The translations under genes were made by a program, and so were the position numbers. From Alcanivorax sp. (GTDB lineage: Bacteria; Pseudomonadota; Gammaproteobacteria; Pseudomonadales; Alcanivoracaceae): a stretch of DNA of 64,000 nucleotides. The stretch lies in assembly GCA_022565695.1 (NCBI GenBank), contig JAIUME010000003.1, positions 186,001-250,000 of the forward strand. Direction: 5' to 3'. The notes below the pieces were generated by a model. It did no database searches and had not been told where the DNA came from. It saw only the letters and a list, made by a program, of their open reading frames with translations. This document shows, one piece after another, positions 17,596 to 26,082 of this stretch. Each line of letters begins with the position of its first letter. Positions within the stretch are counted from its first letter, which is position 1.

Positions 17596-18039
17596 GTCAG
17601 CTCCTTGATGGTTATCTTTAATCCCAAATTACGTTACGTAATTATATAGATTTGCTGGCGTTTCATTTTACTCGGGAGAAGCCGGTTAATCAGCTTTGCC
17701 GATGTATGCTTTTGGTAATGCATTACAGGTGAAAAGTATCCTGCTGGTATGGCCTTTGTACGACGCTGGCTCATGATTCTGGCGGGTGCCCTCGGGTTAG
17801 CGCGAGACGCATCATTGCCGAGGCATGCTTTTCGGCAGAATCATCATTGGCTGAGGTTAGTGTGGGTGATTGGTGGGGCAGGGTAAATATGGCTGAAGAA
17901 AACAAAATAGAATATTACATTCTCTGAGCTGTCTGTAATCCTCCGATTTGACCGGATGCTTCGCAGGGCAGAGTGTGGCGCAAGAGAATGTGGCGCAAGA
18001 AAGTGTGGTGCAGGAGAGTCTGGCGCAAGAAAGCGTGGC
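17596..18039. other. Intergenic region between the OmpA-family gene and rsmE
   Basis: About 440 bases, AT-richer than the flanks. It holds the leader and promoter of the OmpA-family gene on its left (17627-17646) and a 15-bp tandem repeat array on its right (17972-18046). I see no convincing gene in the middle (17650-17955). Confidence 0.7.
17627..17646 (-). promoter_or_regulatory. Palindrome overlapping a -10 box upstream of the OmpA-family gene
   Basis: AATTACGT T ACGTAATT (17627-17643) is a perfect inverted repeat. On the minus strand it directly follows a consensus TATAAT (17641-17646), 32 to 50 bases from the start codon. No good -35 is seen. The placement suggests an operator at the transcription start; the regulator is unknown. 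Confidence 0.55.
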
Positions 18040-18046
18040 TTAAGGG
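17972..18046. repeat. Five tandem 15-bp repeats at the 3' end of rsmE
   Basis: Units at 17972, 17987, 18002, 18017 and 18032 follow the pattern AGTGTGGCGCAAGAR with one to five changes each. The rsmE stop codon (18040-18042) is inside the fifth, most divergent copy. On the plus strand a short open frame from ATG 17956 reads through it as CGAR(E/K)-type pentapeptides. Direct sequence observation; no function assigned. Confidence 0.93.
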
Positions 18047-18759
18047 AGGCTGACGATACGGCTGATCAGCGTCGGGACGGCGGTCTCGACACGAAGTACG
18101 CGACGCCCGAGTGAAAAACCGGTGAAGCCGGCAGCCATAAACATTTCTGATTCGTAGGGTGTCCAGCCTCCTTCTGGTCCAATGGCGAGAGTGACCGGGT
18201 CCGACAGCGTGGCGGGGATCGATAATGCCGGAGCGCCCGGGTGGCCGATCAGGCAGTGACTGTCTGCACACAAAGAGGGCAGGTCATCCTCCATAAAGGG
18301 GCGGAAGCGCCTGGCCAGAATGAGGTCCGGCAAAACGGTGTCCCTGGCCTGTTCCAGGCCGAGTAACAGCTTGTGCAGGAGAAGCTCATTCTTGAGCTCC
18401 GGCGTCTGCCAGTAGCTCTTGTCTACCTTGTAACTGTTGAGCAGAACGATGCGCTTGACGCCAAGAGATGTCGCATCAATCAGGATGCGTTTCAGCATCT
18501 TCGGGCGGGGCAGGCCCAATATCAGGGTCAGCGGCAACGGCGGCGGCGGGGATTCCTCGGGGGTGAATTGCACTGTAATGGCCGTGCCGTCGTCATGCAG
18601 GCACTCGGCACGCCCCATGTCGCCGTTGAGGATGCCTGCGGCGAGCCAGTCACCCGGTTGCAGCGCCAGTATCTGGCGCATATGCCGGGCACGGCGGTCC
18701 GCGATGCGCCACTGGTCATCGTGAAGGTGGTCTCGGGGGGTCAGTAGCAGCAGATTCAT
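18040..18759 (-). CDS. rsmE: 16S rRNA (uracil1498-N3)-methyltransferase
   Basis: A 239-residue SPOUT-fold methyltransferase that methylates U1498 of 16S rRNA. Features are an N-terminal PUA-like domain (residues 1-70, with RARHMRQILALQPGD) and the knotted C-terminal domain with AIGPEGGWTPYESEMF and LGRRVLRVETAVPT for S-adenosylmethionine binding. Length fits the family. Its last codons and stop lie in the 15-bp repeat array. Confidence 0.95.
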   Translation of the reverse strand: MNLLLLTPRDHLHDDQWRIADRRARHMRQILALQPGDWLAAGILNGDMGRAECLHDDGTAITVQFTPEESPPPPLPLTLILGLPRPKMLKRILIDATSLGVKRIVLLNSYKVDKSYWQTPELKNELLLHKLLLGLEQARDTVLPDLILARRFRPFMEDDLPSLCADSHCLIGHPGAPALSIPATLSDPVTLAIGPEGGWTPYESEMFMAAGFTGFSLGRRVLRVETAVPTLISRIVSLP

Positions 18760-18931
18760 GGTGGATGATTATCCCACAGCGCGAGCGATGGGGGCAGTAG
18801 CGGTGACTCGGCAGCCGGGTTGACCTGACTGCTCAGTTTCGTGACTGTATTGCACCTTGCCTCAGTGACTGGTGTTGCTAGAGTAGGGCCTGCAGTAACA
18901 AGCAGTTAACTTCCGTAGCGGAGAAAGACAG

Positions 18932-19774
18932 ATGCAGTTTCAGGGTACCGACCAGTACGTCGCCACCGACGATCTGAAGATGGCGGTGAACGCCGCAATT
19001 GCCCTCCAGCGCCCCTTGCTGATCAAGGGGGAGCCGGGAACGGGCAAGACACTGCTGGCTGAGCAAGTGGCGGAGTCACTGGGATTGCGGCTGCTGAGCT
19101 GGAATATCAAATCCACCACCAAAGCCCAGCAGGGGCTCTATGAGTACGATGCGGTGTCCCGGTTGCGGGATTCGCAGCTTGGCTCGGGGGGTGTCGAGGA
19201 CGTCAGTAACTACATCAAGAAGGGCAAGCTGTGGGAGGCGTTCACTGCTGGCGAGCAGGTAGTTTTGTTGATTGACGAGATCGACAAGGCGGATATCGAG
19301 TTTCCGAACGACCTGCTCCAGGAGCTCGACCGTATGGAGTTCTATGTCTATGAGACACAGCAACTCGTCAAGGCTGTCCGGCGACCCATTGTGATCATCA
19401 CCTCGAACAATGAAAAAGAGCTGCCAGATGCCTTTCTGCGCCGCTGTTTCTTCCATTACATCAACTTCCCGGATGCGGCGACCATGATGCGCATCATTGA
19501 TGTCCATTATCCGGACATCAAGCAAAGTCTGGTCAAGGAAGCCATGGAGATATTCTTCGACCTGCGGAAGGTACCGGGGCTGAAGAAAAAGCCGTCAACC
19601 TCAGAGTTGATTGACTGGCTGAAGCTGCTGCTGGCTGACGACATCCCCGAGGATGTGCTGCGCAATCGTGATACCAGAAAAGCCATTCCGCCCCTGTATG
19701 GCGCGTTGGTGAAGAACGAGGCTGACGTGCAGCTGCTTGAGCGGCTGGCTTTCATGTCGCGGCGTGAGGGGTAA
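18932..19774 (+). CDS. MoxR-family AAA+ ATPase
   Basis: A 280-residue AAA+ chaperone-like ATPase. Walker A is GEPGTGKT near residue 37, Walker B VVLLIDEIDKAD near 110, sensor 1 in IIITSNNEKELPDAFLRR. MoxR ATPases act with von Willebrand factor A proteins to mature or remodel protein or metalloenzyme complexes, and such a partner follows five bases downstream. The compact form without extra domains belongs to the MoxR subgroup next to CoxE-like genes. Client unknown. A GGAG lies upstream of ATG 18932. Confidence 0.93.
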   Translation: MQFQGTDQYVATDDLKMAVNAAIALQRPLLIKGEPGTGKTLLAEQVAESLGLRLLSWNIKSTTKAQQGLYEYDAVSRLRDSQLGSGGVEDVSNYIKKGKLWEAFTAGEQVVLLIDEIDKADIEFPNDLLQELDRMEFYVYETQQLVKAVRRPIVIITSNNEKELPDAFLRRCFFHYINFPDAATMMRIIDVHYPDIKQSLVKEAMEIFFDLRKVPGLKKKPSTSELIDWLKLLLADDIPEDVLRNRDTRKAIPPLYGALVKNEADVQLLERLAFMSRREG

Positions 19775-19779
19775 AGGCT

Positions 19780-20958
19780 GTGCTGGTCCGCTTCTTTGAC
19801 ACGCTGCGTGAGTACCGGGTGCCCGTCACGCTGAGAGAGCTTCTGGATCTCCATGCGGCCATGGGTGAGCATCTGGCATTTGGCAGTGTGGATGACTTTT
19901 ACATGCTGTCGCGCGCAGTGATGGTCAAGGACGAAAAGTACTATGACCGTTTCGACAGAGCCTTCGAGTTCTACTTCAAAGGTCTGGAGAGCATTGATCC
20001 GGACTGGTTTTCCAAAGCGATTCCTGAAGAGTGGTTGCGTAAGCAGATCGAGAAAAATCTCTCCCCGGAAGAGCTCGATGCGCTTCAGAAAATGGGCAGC
20101 CTTGAAAAGCTGCTGGAGGAATTCCGCAAGCGCATGGCGGAGCAGCACAAGCGGCACCAGGGCGGCAACAAGATGGTGGGTACCGGTGGTACCTCGCCTT
20201 ACGGCGGCCATGGCGCCAATCCGGAAGGTATCCGTCTGACTGGCGAGTCCCGTAACAAGCGTGCGGTCAAGGTCTGGGAGAAGCGGGAATACCGTAATCT
20301 GGATGATTCCGTCGAGCTGGGTGTGCGTAATATCAAGCTGGCGCTGCGTCGCCTGCGCAAGTTCGCGCGCACTGGACGCGCGGAAGAGCTTGATCTGGAT
20401 GATACCATCCGGTCTACAGCGCGTAATGCGGGGCTGCTTGATATCCGCATGCGGCCGGAAGAAGAAAACCGTGTCAAGGTGCTGCTGTTCTTTGATGTGG
20501 GTGGTTCGATGGACCCCTACGTCCGTACCTGCGAGGAGCTGTTCTCCGCAGCGCGCACCGAATTCAAGCATATGGAATATTTTTATTTCCATAACTTCAT
20601 TTACGAATACGTCTGGAAAGATAACCGTCGTCGCTGGGATGAAAAGACGGCGACCTGGGACCTGTTGCACAAATATGCATCGGATTACCGTGTGATCGTC
20701 ATTGGTGACGCTGCCATGAGCCCCTATGAAATCAATTCGGTGGGTGGCAGTGTCGAGCATTGGAACGATGAACCCGGGGCGGTCTGGATGCAGCGTATTA
20801 CGGAAACCTTCGACAAGGTGGTCTGGTTGAATCCGGAGCCCCAGCGCAGCTGGGAGATGACCACGTCGACAGTGTGGACCAGGCAGCTGGTAGACAACCA
20901 TATGTACCCGCTGACCATCAAGGGCCTGGAAGACGCCATGCGCTACCTCAGCCGCTGA
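19780..20958 (+). CDS. VWA domain (CoxE-like) protein, partner of the MoxR ATPase
   Basis: A 392-residue cytoplasmic protein, GTG start at 19780 with GAGGGG overlapping the moxR stop region. The N-terminal half is helical; a Gly-rich linker (GGNKMVGTGGTSPYGGHG) precedes a basic region and a C-terminal VWA domain whose metal-site motif is FFDVGGSMD, a DxGGS variant of DxSxS. YRVIVIGDAAMSPYEI resembles the second metal-site loop. Clustering with MoxR is the standard functional pairing. No dehydrogenase or oxidase client genes are next to it here, so this looks like the stand-alone pair widespread in Pseudomonas-type bacteria. Confidence 0.9.
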   Translation: MLVRFFDTLREYRVPVTLRELLDLHAAMGEHLAFGSVDDFYMLSRAVMVKDEKYYDRFDRAFEFYFKGLESIDPDWFSKAIPEEWLRKQIEKNLSPEELDALQKMGSLEKLLEEFRKRMAEQHKRHQGGNKMVGTGGTSPYGGHGANPEGIRLTGESRNKRAVKVWEKREYRNLDDSVELGVRNIKLALRRLRKFARTGRAEELDLDDTIRSTARNAGLLDIRMRPEEENRVKVLLFFDVGGSMDPYVRTCEELFSAARTEFKHMEYFYFHNFIYEYVWKDNRRRWDEKTATWDLLHKYASDYRVIVIGDAAMSPYEINSVGGSVEHWNDEPGAVWMQRITETFDKVVWLNPEPQRSWEMTTSTVWTRQLVDNHMYPLTIKGLEDAMRYLSR

Positions 20959-21127
20959 TCCCGGGCTGTTTCCGGGCCCCGCCTCTTTACAGTCTTTTAC
21001 CCGTGCTTTGCTGATATATCCCTTTTCGTCTGCGGAAGGGGTATGTTTGTATGAGGTTGTGGCTGAACCAGCCATGGCCGGGCAGCTATTGCTCGACGAG
21101 TACATCACTGCATAAAGGAGGCACATC

Positions 21128-21415
21128 ATGGCCAAGGGAAATACAACTCATCATCAGACCACTGATCGCGTGGCAGAATCGTTGCATGGCGCTGTGGACA
21201 CGGCAGCTGCCAGGGCTGCGACAACGGAAGAGCGACTGCGTCAGGAGGCGGCCAATGCCAGCGAACGGCTGCGGCACGGTTCCGAGTATGCGCGAAGCCG
21301 TACCGAGGAACTGACCAGCAACGTTACCGGTTATGTCAGAGAGAATCCTCTGATGGCGCTGGGGTTGGCATTTGCGGCAGGCACACTGTTTTCGGCACTG
21401 ACCCGTCGTCGCTGA
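21128..21415 (+). CDS. DUF883/YqjD-like membrane-anchored protein
   Basis: A 95-residue protein with a long amphipathic Ala/Glu/Arg-rich helix and a C-terminal membrane segment preceded by VRENPLMALGLAFAAG, the signature of the ElaB/YqjD/YgaM family. E. coli YqjD is an inner-membrane protein that binds ribosomes in stationary phase; I infer a similar stress role here. AAGGAGG lies at ideal distance before ATG 21128. First gene of a yqjD-yqjE-yqjK-like set. Confidence 0.88.
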   Translation: MAKGNTTHHQTTDRVAESLHGAVDTAAARAATTEERLRQEAANASERLRHGSEYARSRTEELTSNVTGYVRENPLMALGLAFAAGTLFSALTRRR

Positions 21416-21434
21416 AGCCCGTCGAGGGGGATGA

Positions 21435-22034
21435 ATGGTACAGAAAGAAAAAGGGCCCGATGGCGCTCCGGAGCCGGTGCCGCCGATTCAGGAAAATGAT
21501 CCGGCGGCATCGGCCGGGGAAAGGCCTGAGGATGTGGCGGAGCCTGCCGAGGGGCCGTCTTCCCGGCGCCAGGGTGACTTTCGCCTGATAGCCGAGGATG
21601 CTTCCGGCCTCGCCAGGGACATGCTGGCGCTTTTTGTCGCCGAACTGCGTCTGAGCCTGTCCACGGTACTGGTGATGGTTGCGCTTGCTGCCATGAGTGG
21701 TCTTCTTCTGGCTGGCGCATTCATTTTTCTTGGCGGCAGTGCTGCCTGGATTCTGGTAACGGCAGGTCTCTCAGGGCCGGTGGTCGCTGGACTGCTATTG
21801 GTGGCATTCCTGCTGATAATGACCTGGTTGGCCTATATCTGGGCGCGACGGTTGAGCAGGGATCTCATGTTCGGTGGCACCCGCAGCGCGTTGCATGCGC
21901 TGACCGCATTGCGCTGGACACTGCCAGAGGAGAAGCAAAGTGATACTCAGACAGATTCAGGATCGACACCGGGCGGAAGCCGCACTGCAGAGAGTGATCG
22001 ACCGCAGGACGGTGCTCAGCGTTCATCTGATTGA
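21435..22034 (+). CDS. YqjE-like phage-holin-superfamily membrane protein
   Basis: A 199-residue protein: an acidic, Pro-rich N-terminal ~45 residues, a conserved amphipathic helix (LARDMLALFVAELRLSLS), two transmembrane segments (about 74-102 and 108-132), and a Ser/Gly-rich, probably disordered tail. This is the layout of the holin-superfamily (YqjE) proteins found after yqjD. GAGGGGG precedes ATG 21435. The last 95 bases overlap the next gene in another frame. Confidence 0.8.
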   Translation: MVQKEKGPDGAPEPVPPIQENDPAASAGERPEDVAEPAEGPSSRRQGDFRLIAEDASGLARDMLALFVAELRLSLSTVLVMVALAAMSGLLLAGAFIFLGGSAAWILVTAGLSGPVVAGLLLVAFLLIMTWLAYIWARRLSRDLMFGGTRSALHALTALRWTLPEEKQSDTQTDSGSTPGGSRTAESDRPQDGAQRSSD

Positions 22035-22296
22035 TACGCGGCGAAAGTGGTATCCGCGGATAGCCAGGCCAGAGTGGTTGCCGGTGGCATTCGTGGCAGG
22101 GTTTGGTTTCGAGCGCTTGCTGCCACGTCGCCATTTGCTTCATGAAGCCAGTGCCATGCTGGCTGATATGATTCGTTTTGAACAGCTTGGGCAGAGCTTT
22201 ATGGCGATGCTCTCGCAGGATCGTCGCGTGTATCGGCCGCCGGGTGCAGCCGGGGAAGCGGCGGGGGATGCACCTCTGGCCTCCGAGCAGGTTTAA
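21940..22296 (+). CDS. YqjK-like small membrane-associated protein
   Basis: A 118-residue protein with GTG start at 21940, supported by AGAGGAG shortly upstream. Arg-rich N-terminal half (RQIQDRHRAEAALQRVIDRR), one short hydrophobic stretch (LPVAFVAGFGFERLLP). By position it is the third gene of the yqjD-E-K module; sequence resemblance to YqjK is weak. The 95-base overlap with the holin-like gene is unusually long and explains the Ser/Gly-rich tail of that protein as a by-product of a constrained frame. Confidence 0.7.
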   Translation: MILRQIQDRHRAEAALQRVIDRRTVLSVHLIDTRRKWYPRIARPEWLPVAFVAGFGFERLLPRRHLLHEASAMLADMIRFEQLGQSFMAMLSQDRRVYRPPGAAGEAAGDAPLASEQV

Positions 22297-22378
22297 CGCC
22301 TTTTAACCGGTGTTGGCTTGTAGCGGCAGCAGAAAGGCATAAGCTCGATAACGTTCATTCATTTACAGGAGGTATTTT

Positions 22379-22669
22379 ATGTCATCCCGTCAGGAGTATA
22401 TCGACAAGCTGAAGGACAAGCTGGCCGAATGGGACAACGAAATCGACAAGCTCGAGATCAAGGCGCGGCAGTCCAATGAAGATCTGCGGCACCAGTGGGA
22501 AAAGCGAAAGCTTGATCTGCAGGAGAAGCGTCAGGATCTGGGCAGCCGCATGGACAAGCTGCGCAACAGCGCGGATGACACCTGGGGCGATCTGAAGAAA
22601 AACATGGATGAAACGTGGGATTCCGTTTCCCGGGGCATCAAGGATATGAAGGACAAGTTGGTCGGCTGA
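22379..22669 (+). CDS. Small coiled-coil protein, stress-associated type
   Basis: A 96-residue, fully helical, Lys/Glu/Asp-rich protein (LKDKLAEWDNEIDKLEIKA, DLGSRMDKLRNSADDTW). It has the look of the sll1863-type or YtxH-like coiled-coil stress proteins. AGGAGGT, a perfect ribosome-binding site, precedes ATG 22379, suggesting strong expression. It lies about 80 bases after the yqjK-like gene and may share its regulation. No catalytic motif. Confidence 0.75.
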   Translation: MSSRQEYIDKLKDKLAEWDNEIDKLEIKARQSNEDLRHQWEKRKLDLQEKRQDLGSRMDKLRNSADDTWGDLKKNMDETWDSVSRGIKDMKDKLVG

Positions 22670-22803
22670 GGCCCCCGGCGTGCCCCGGCGCTTGCCGGGA
22701 TGCGCCTCGGCGTTCGCCGGAGCACCACGCAGCACTGTACATATGATCAGTTGTTCCGCTATAGTTGCCCTGTCAGCTCGCAGCACAGAGACAGGGAGTT
22801 CTT

Positions 22804-23139
22804 ATGCAAGCCACTACTGCAAGCGCCACCACCAGGCAATTCACAACACGCTGTCCTGAACCGCTCTACGCACGTTTCATTGATAAGCCCCTTCGGGAGC
22901 GGCCCCATGTGGCGCGATCCCCGGAAGGGCTTTATCAGGCACGTCTCAGGGAAACCCTGACGCTCTCTATCGAGCAGCTGGAATATCTGGAGATGCTCAA
23001 TGCTGCCATCGTCGAGGCGCTGAGCCAGTCATCGGCCAGCGATGCCGGTGCGAGGCGGGCGATGGTGCTGGCCAGGCTGGCCCGGAGCCAGGCGCAGTAC
23101 TGGCACGGGATCTTCCAGGCAGACAGGGAGCGAAGCTGA
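22804..23139 (+). CDS. Hypothetical protein
   Basis: A 111-residue soluble protein of unknown family. Start ATG 22804 is supported by GGGAG. The first half is Thr/Arg-rich; the second half is helical and Ala/Leu-rich (SIEQLEYLEMLNAAIVEALS, AMVLARLARSQAQYWHGIF). It ends 20 bases before the convergent hydrolase gene. It is probably real given coding-like composition and ribosome-binding site. Confidence 0.6.
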   Translation: MQATTASATTRQFTTRCPEPLYARFIDKPLRERPHVARSPEGLYQARLRETLTLSIEQLEYLEMLNAAIVEALSQSSASDAGARRAMVLARLARSQAQYWHGIFQADRERS

Positions 23140-23159
23140 GACCCTGACGGGTTGTTGCG

Positions 23160-24200
23160 TCACTTCACGGCAGCACCAATGTCGCTGAGCCATGTGTTCA
23201 GTGTGTTGTGGACGTCGGCGCGGCAATAGTCATTCAGGATTTCATGCCGCGCTCCCGGGAACTCGGTGAGTTGTACGCTGGTTTTGCCGGTACGCTGGAG
23301 CGCCTTGCGTAAACCATTCATGCCTTTGCCATGCCGACTCATGGGGTCACTGTCACCCGCTATGAGCAAAACGGGCAGTGCATCCGGGAGTCGGCGGAGA
23401 TTCGCGGGGGTGTGAGTACTGATCAGCCCGCCCATCAGATCGCTCCAGAGCTGGGTGGTGCAGTCAAAGCCGCAGGCCGGGTCTTTGATGTAGGCGCTGA
23501 CCTCGTCGCTGTCGCGGCTGAGCCAGTCGAAATCAGTGTGTCGTGCCTTAAGTGTTCGGGCCCATGCGTCGAACGTCATGCCCCGAATCAGATTGCTGGT
23601 GCCGCGTGGCCCCTGGCGCCGTCGTTCGAACAGGATGGGCAGTCTGGCGATGCGGTAAAACCAGCCCGGGCTGTAATCACTGCCGCAGAGTATGAGCCCT
23701 GCAAGCGGGGTGCCCGCATCGCTGGCGTGTTGCTCCGCCCAGGCCAGTGCGATAAAGCTGCCCATGGAGTGGCCACCGAGCACATGGGGCAGTGCGGGAT
23801 AACGCTGGCGCAGCCAGTGCTGTACCTGGCCCGTGTCGGCCAATACTTTCTGCCAACCGTTGAGGTCGGCAAAATGTCCCTGGGGGCAGGTTTCGGATAC
23901 GCTCTCGCCATGGCCTCTATGGTCATGCACGCAAACATGCCAGCCCGCAGCATTCAGAGCCGCTGCCAGGGCACCGTAGCGGCCACCATGCTCGGCCATG
24001 CCGTGAAGCCAGTGGACCACACCGCGCGCGGTCCCGGGGGCGGGCCAGAGGCGCACGGCGATGTCATGCCCGTCTTCGGAGGAGACCTTTTCGGGGGCCG
24101 GTTGTAGCGGGGGAGCGGCAACGGCCGCGCCGGCAGCGGTATCTGTCGGGATACCTGTCGGGATAGTTGTGCCGGACATAGTTGTGCCGGACGTAGTCAT
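23160..24200 (-). CDS. Alpha/beta hydrolase, monoacylglycerol lipase/lysophospholipase-like
   Basis: A 346-residue hydrolase of the PldB/Hydrolase_4 type. HWLHGMAEHGGRY gives the oxyanion-hole segment and DHRGHGES follows; the nucleophile is Ser about 145 in GGHSMGS, the acid Asp in IAGDSDPMS and the His in GARHEIL. It likely hydrolyses monoacylglycerols or lysophospholipids in the cytoplasm. The first ~30 residues are a low-complexity Thr/Gly/Ala extension encoded by a tandem repeat (24142-24195) and are not part of the hydrolase domain. AGGAGG precedes ATG 24200. Confidence 0.88.
   Translation of the reverse strand: MTTSGTTMSGTTIPTGIPTDTAAGAAVAAPPLQPAPEKVSSEDGHDIAVRLWPAPGTARGVVHWLHGMAEHGGRYGALAAALNAAGWHVCVHDHRGHGESVSETCPQGHFADLNGWQKVLADTGQVQHWLRQRYPALPHVLGGHSMGSFIALAWAEQHASDAGTPLAGLILCGSDYSPGWFYRIARLPILFERRRQGPRGTSNLIRGMTFDAWARTLKARHTDFDWLSRDSDEVSAYIKDPACGFDCTTQLWSDLMGGLISTHTPANLRRLPDALPVLLIAGDSDPMSRHGKGMNGLRKALQRTGKTSVQLTEFPGARHEILNDYCRADVHNTLNTWLSDIGAAVK
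24142..24195. repeat. Short tandem repeats in the N-terminal coding region of the hydrolase gene
   Basis: Two 12-bp units (24142-24153 and 24154-24165, YCTGTCGGGATA) followed by two 15-bp units (24166-24180 and 24181-24195, GTTGTGCCGGACRTA). On the coding strand they encode (T/M)SGTT twice and IPT(G/D) twice at the extreme N-terminus. Confidence 0.9.
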
Positions 24201-24288
24201 GAAGCCTCCTGAATTGGCATGGGTTCTCCTGAAACACGCAGACAGACCTGTATACTATGGCCTTCTCGTGCAGTAAACCGGAGCCTCC

Positions 24289-26082
24289 GTGATTCAGTAT
24301 CGTATCCAGCCCCTTCGCCCTGAGGCGCATCTCTTTGTTGTCGAAATCATGGTCGCGGAGCCGATGCCGGAAGGGCAGGCCTTTGCGATGCCTGCCTGGA
24401 TTCCCGGCAGCTACATGATCCGTGATTTTGCCCGTCATGTTGTCAGCTTTCGCGCCAGTGCCGCCGGCGCCCCCGTGTCATGGGTGAAGCTGGACAAGCA
24501 GACGTGGCAGCTGGACCCGGTCAAGGGGCCGGTCGTAGTGCGCATCGAGGTGTATGCCTGGGACCTGTCGGTGCGCGGTGCGCACCTGGATCTTCAGCAT
24601 GGCTATTTCAACGGCAGTTGCGTATTTCTTGCCGCAAAAGGCTATGAAGACCAGCCCTGTGAAATGACGCTCATTCCCCCTGAGCATCCGGACTGCAGCG
24701 GCTGGCAGGTGGCCACGGGTATGCCGAGAGTCAACGGCCCGGCACTGGGTTTCGGCACTTTTATTGCGGAAAACTATGATGCGCTGATTGATTACCCGGT
24801 AGAGATGGGGCGCTTCGAGCATGCCACCTTCGAGGCCTGCGGCGTGCCGCATCAGGTCGTCATCAGCGGCCGGCATCGCACCGATATGGCGCGATTGTGC
24901 CGGGACCTGAAGCCGATCTGTGAGGAGCATATCCGCATGTTTGGTGAGCCGGCCCCGGTGGACGACTATGTGTTCATGACCCTGGTGACCGGCAACGGCT
25001 ACGGGGGGCTGGAGCATCGCAACTCCACCAGCCTCATGTGCGCCCGAAACGATCTGCCGAGGCGCACCGATGCGCCTGACAGTCTGCGAGACGGTTATCG
25101 CACCTATCTCGGACTGTGCAGCCATGAATACTTTCATACCTGGAATATCAAGCGTATCAAGCCGGACGCGTTCACACCGTTTGACCTGAGCCAGGAAGTG
25201 TATACAGAGCTGCTTTGGGCGTTCGAAGGCATCACCAGTTATTACGATGATCTGGCGCTGGTTCGCGCCGGCGTGATTACGCCGCAAGCCTACCTCGAGC
25301 TGGTAGGGCAGACGCTGACGCGGGTGCAGCGCGGCAGCGGTGCCAGCAAACAGACAGTTACTGAATCCAGTTTTGATGCCTGGACCCGGTTTTACAAGCA
25401 AGACGAGAACGCGCCCAACGCCATTGTCAGCTACTACGCCAAGGGCGCACTGATTGCGCTGGCGCTGGATCTTACCTTGCGGGAGATTACCGGCGAGAAA
25501 AAATCGCTGGATGACCTGATGCGGTTACTCTGGCGGCGCTATGGGCAGCGCGGTCTGGGGCTGCCGGAGCAGGGCATTCGCATGTTGGCGGAAGAGATTG
25601 CCCAGCAGTCCATGGCTGATTTCTTTGATCTGGCGCTTTACAGCACGGACCCCTTGCCTTTGGCGGAGCTGTTGGCCAGGCGCGGTGTCCAGCTGCAATG
25701 GCGCTCACCCGCCGGGCACGCAGACACCGGCGGTAAACCTGCGAAGCAGGCGCCGGTGTATCTGGGGGTGCGGCTGATCGAGGACCCCCTGGGTGCGCGC
25801 ATCCAGATCGCCCATGATCAGGGCGCGGCGATGGCGGCCGGGCTGTCGGCGGGGGATGTCATTGTCGCCCTGGATGGCCTGAAAACGGACGTGCGACGTT
25901 TTGACGAACAGTTGGCGGCGTATCAGCCGGGAGAGAAGCTGCGCATTCATGCCTTCCGCGGTGACGAGTTACTGCACTACGACGTGCTGCTCAGCGCCGG
26001 TGAGTCCGACACGGCCGTGCTGACGTTCGAGGGTGAAAAGCCGAACGAGGCGGCGCGGCAATGGTTGCGCTATCCCGGATGA
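24289..26082 (+). CDS. M61 family peptidase with C-terminal PDZ domain
   Basis: A 597-residue metallopeptidase related to glycyl aminopeptidase. The zinc motif HEYFHTWN near residue 282 and the downstream ELLWAFEGITSYY with the third ligand Glu are intact; YGGLEHRNS is the N-terminal family mark. A PDZ domain occupies roughly 485-570 (GARIQIAHDQGAAMAAGLSA). No signal peptide, so cytoplasmic. GTG 24289 with GGAG nine bases upstream is the start. The hrpA gene begins inside its last codons, so the two are probably co-translated. Confidence 0.93.
   Translation: MIQYRIQPLRPEAHLFVVEIMVAEPMPEGQAFAMPAWIPGSYMIRDFARHVVSFRASAAGAPVSWVKLDKQTWQLDPVKGPVVVRIEVYAWDLSVRGAHLDLQHGYFNGSCVFLAAKGYEDQPCEMTLIPPEHPDCSGWQVATGMPRVNGPALGFGTFIAENYDALIDYPVEMGRFEHATFEACGVPHQVVISGRHRTDMARLCRDLKPICEEHIRMFGEPAPVDDYVFMTLVTGNGYGGLEHRNSTSLMCARNDLPRRTDAPDSLRDGYRTYLGLCSHEYFHTWNIKRIKPDAFTPFDLSQEVYTELLWAFEGITSYYDDLALVRAGVITPQAYLELVGQTLTRVQRGSGASKQTVTESSFDAWTRFYKQDENAPNAIVSYYAKGALIALALDLTLREITGEKKSLDDLMRLLWRRYGQRGLGLPEQGIRMLAEEIAQQSMADFFDLALYSTDPLPLAELLARRGVQLQWRSPAGHADTGGKPAKQAPVYLGVRLIEDPLGARIQIAHDQGAAMAAGLSAGDVIVALDGLKTDVRRFDEQLAAYQPGEKLRIHAFRGDELLHYDVLLSAGESDTAVLTFEGEKPNEAARQWLRYPG

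Noticed and set aside
19507-21135. 542-residue open frame on the minus strand
   Set aside because: Antisense to the MoxR and VWA genes.
21435-22034. Prophage remnant suggested by the holin-like fold
   Set aside because: The neighbours are YqjD- and YqjK-like; this is the chromosomal YqjE type, and no phage genes are nearby.
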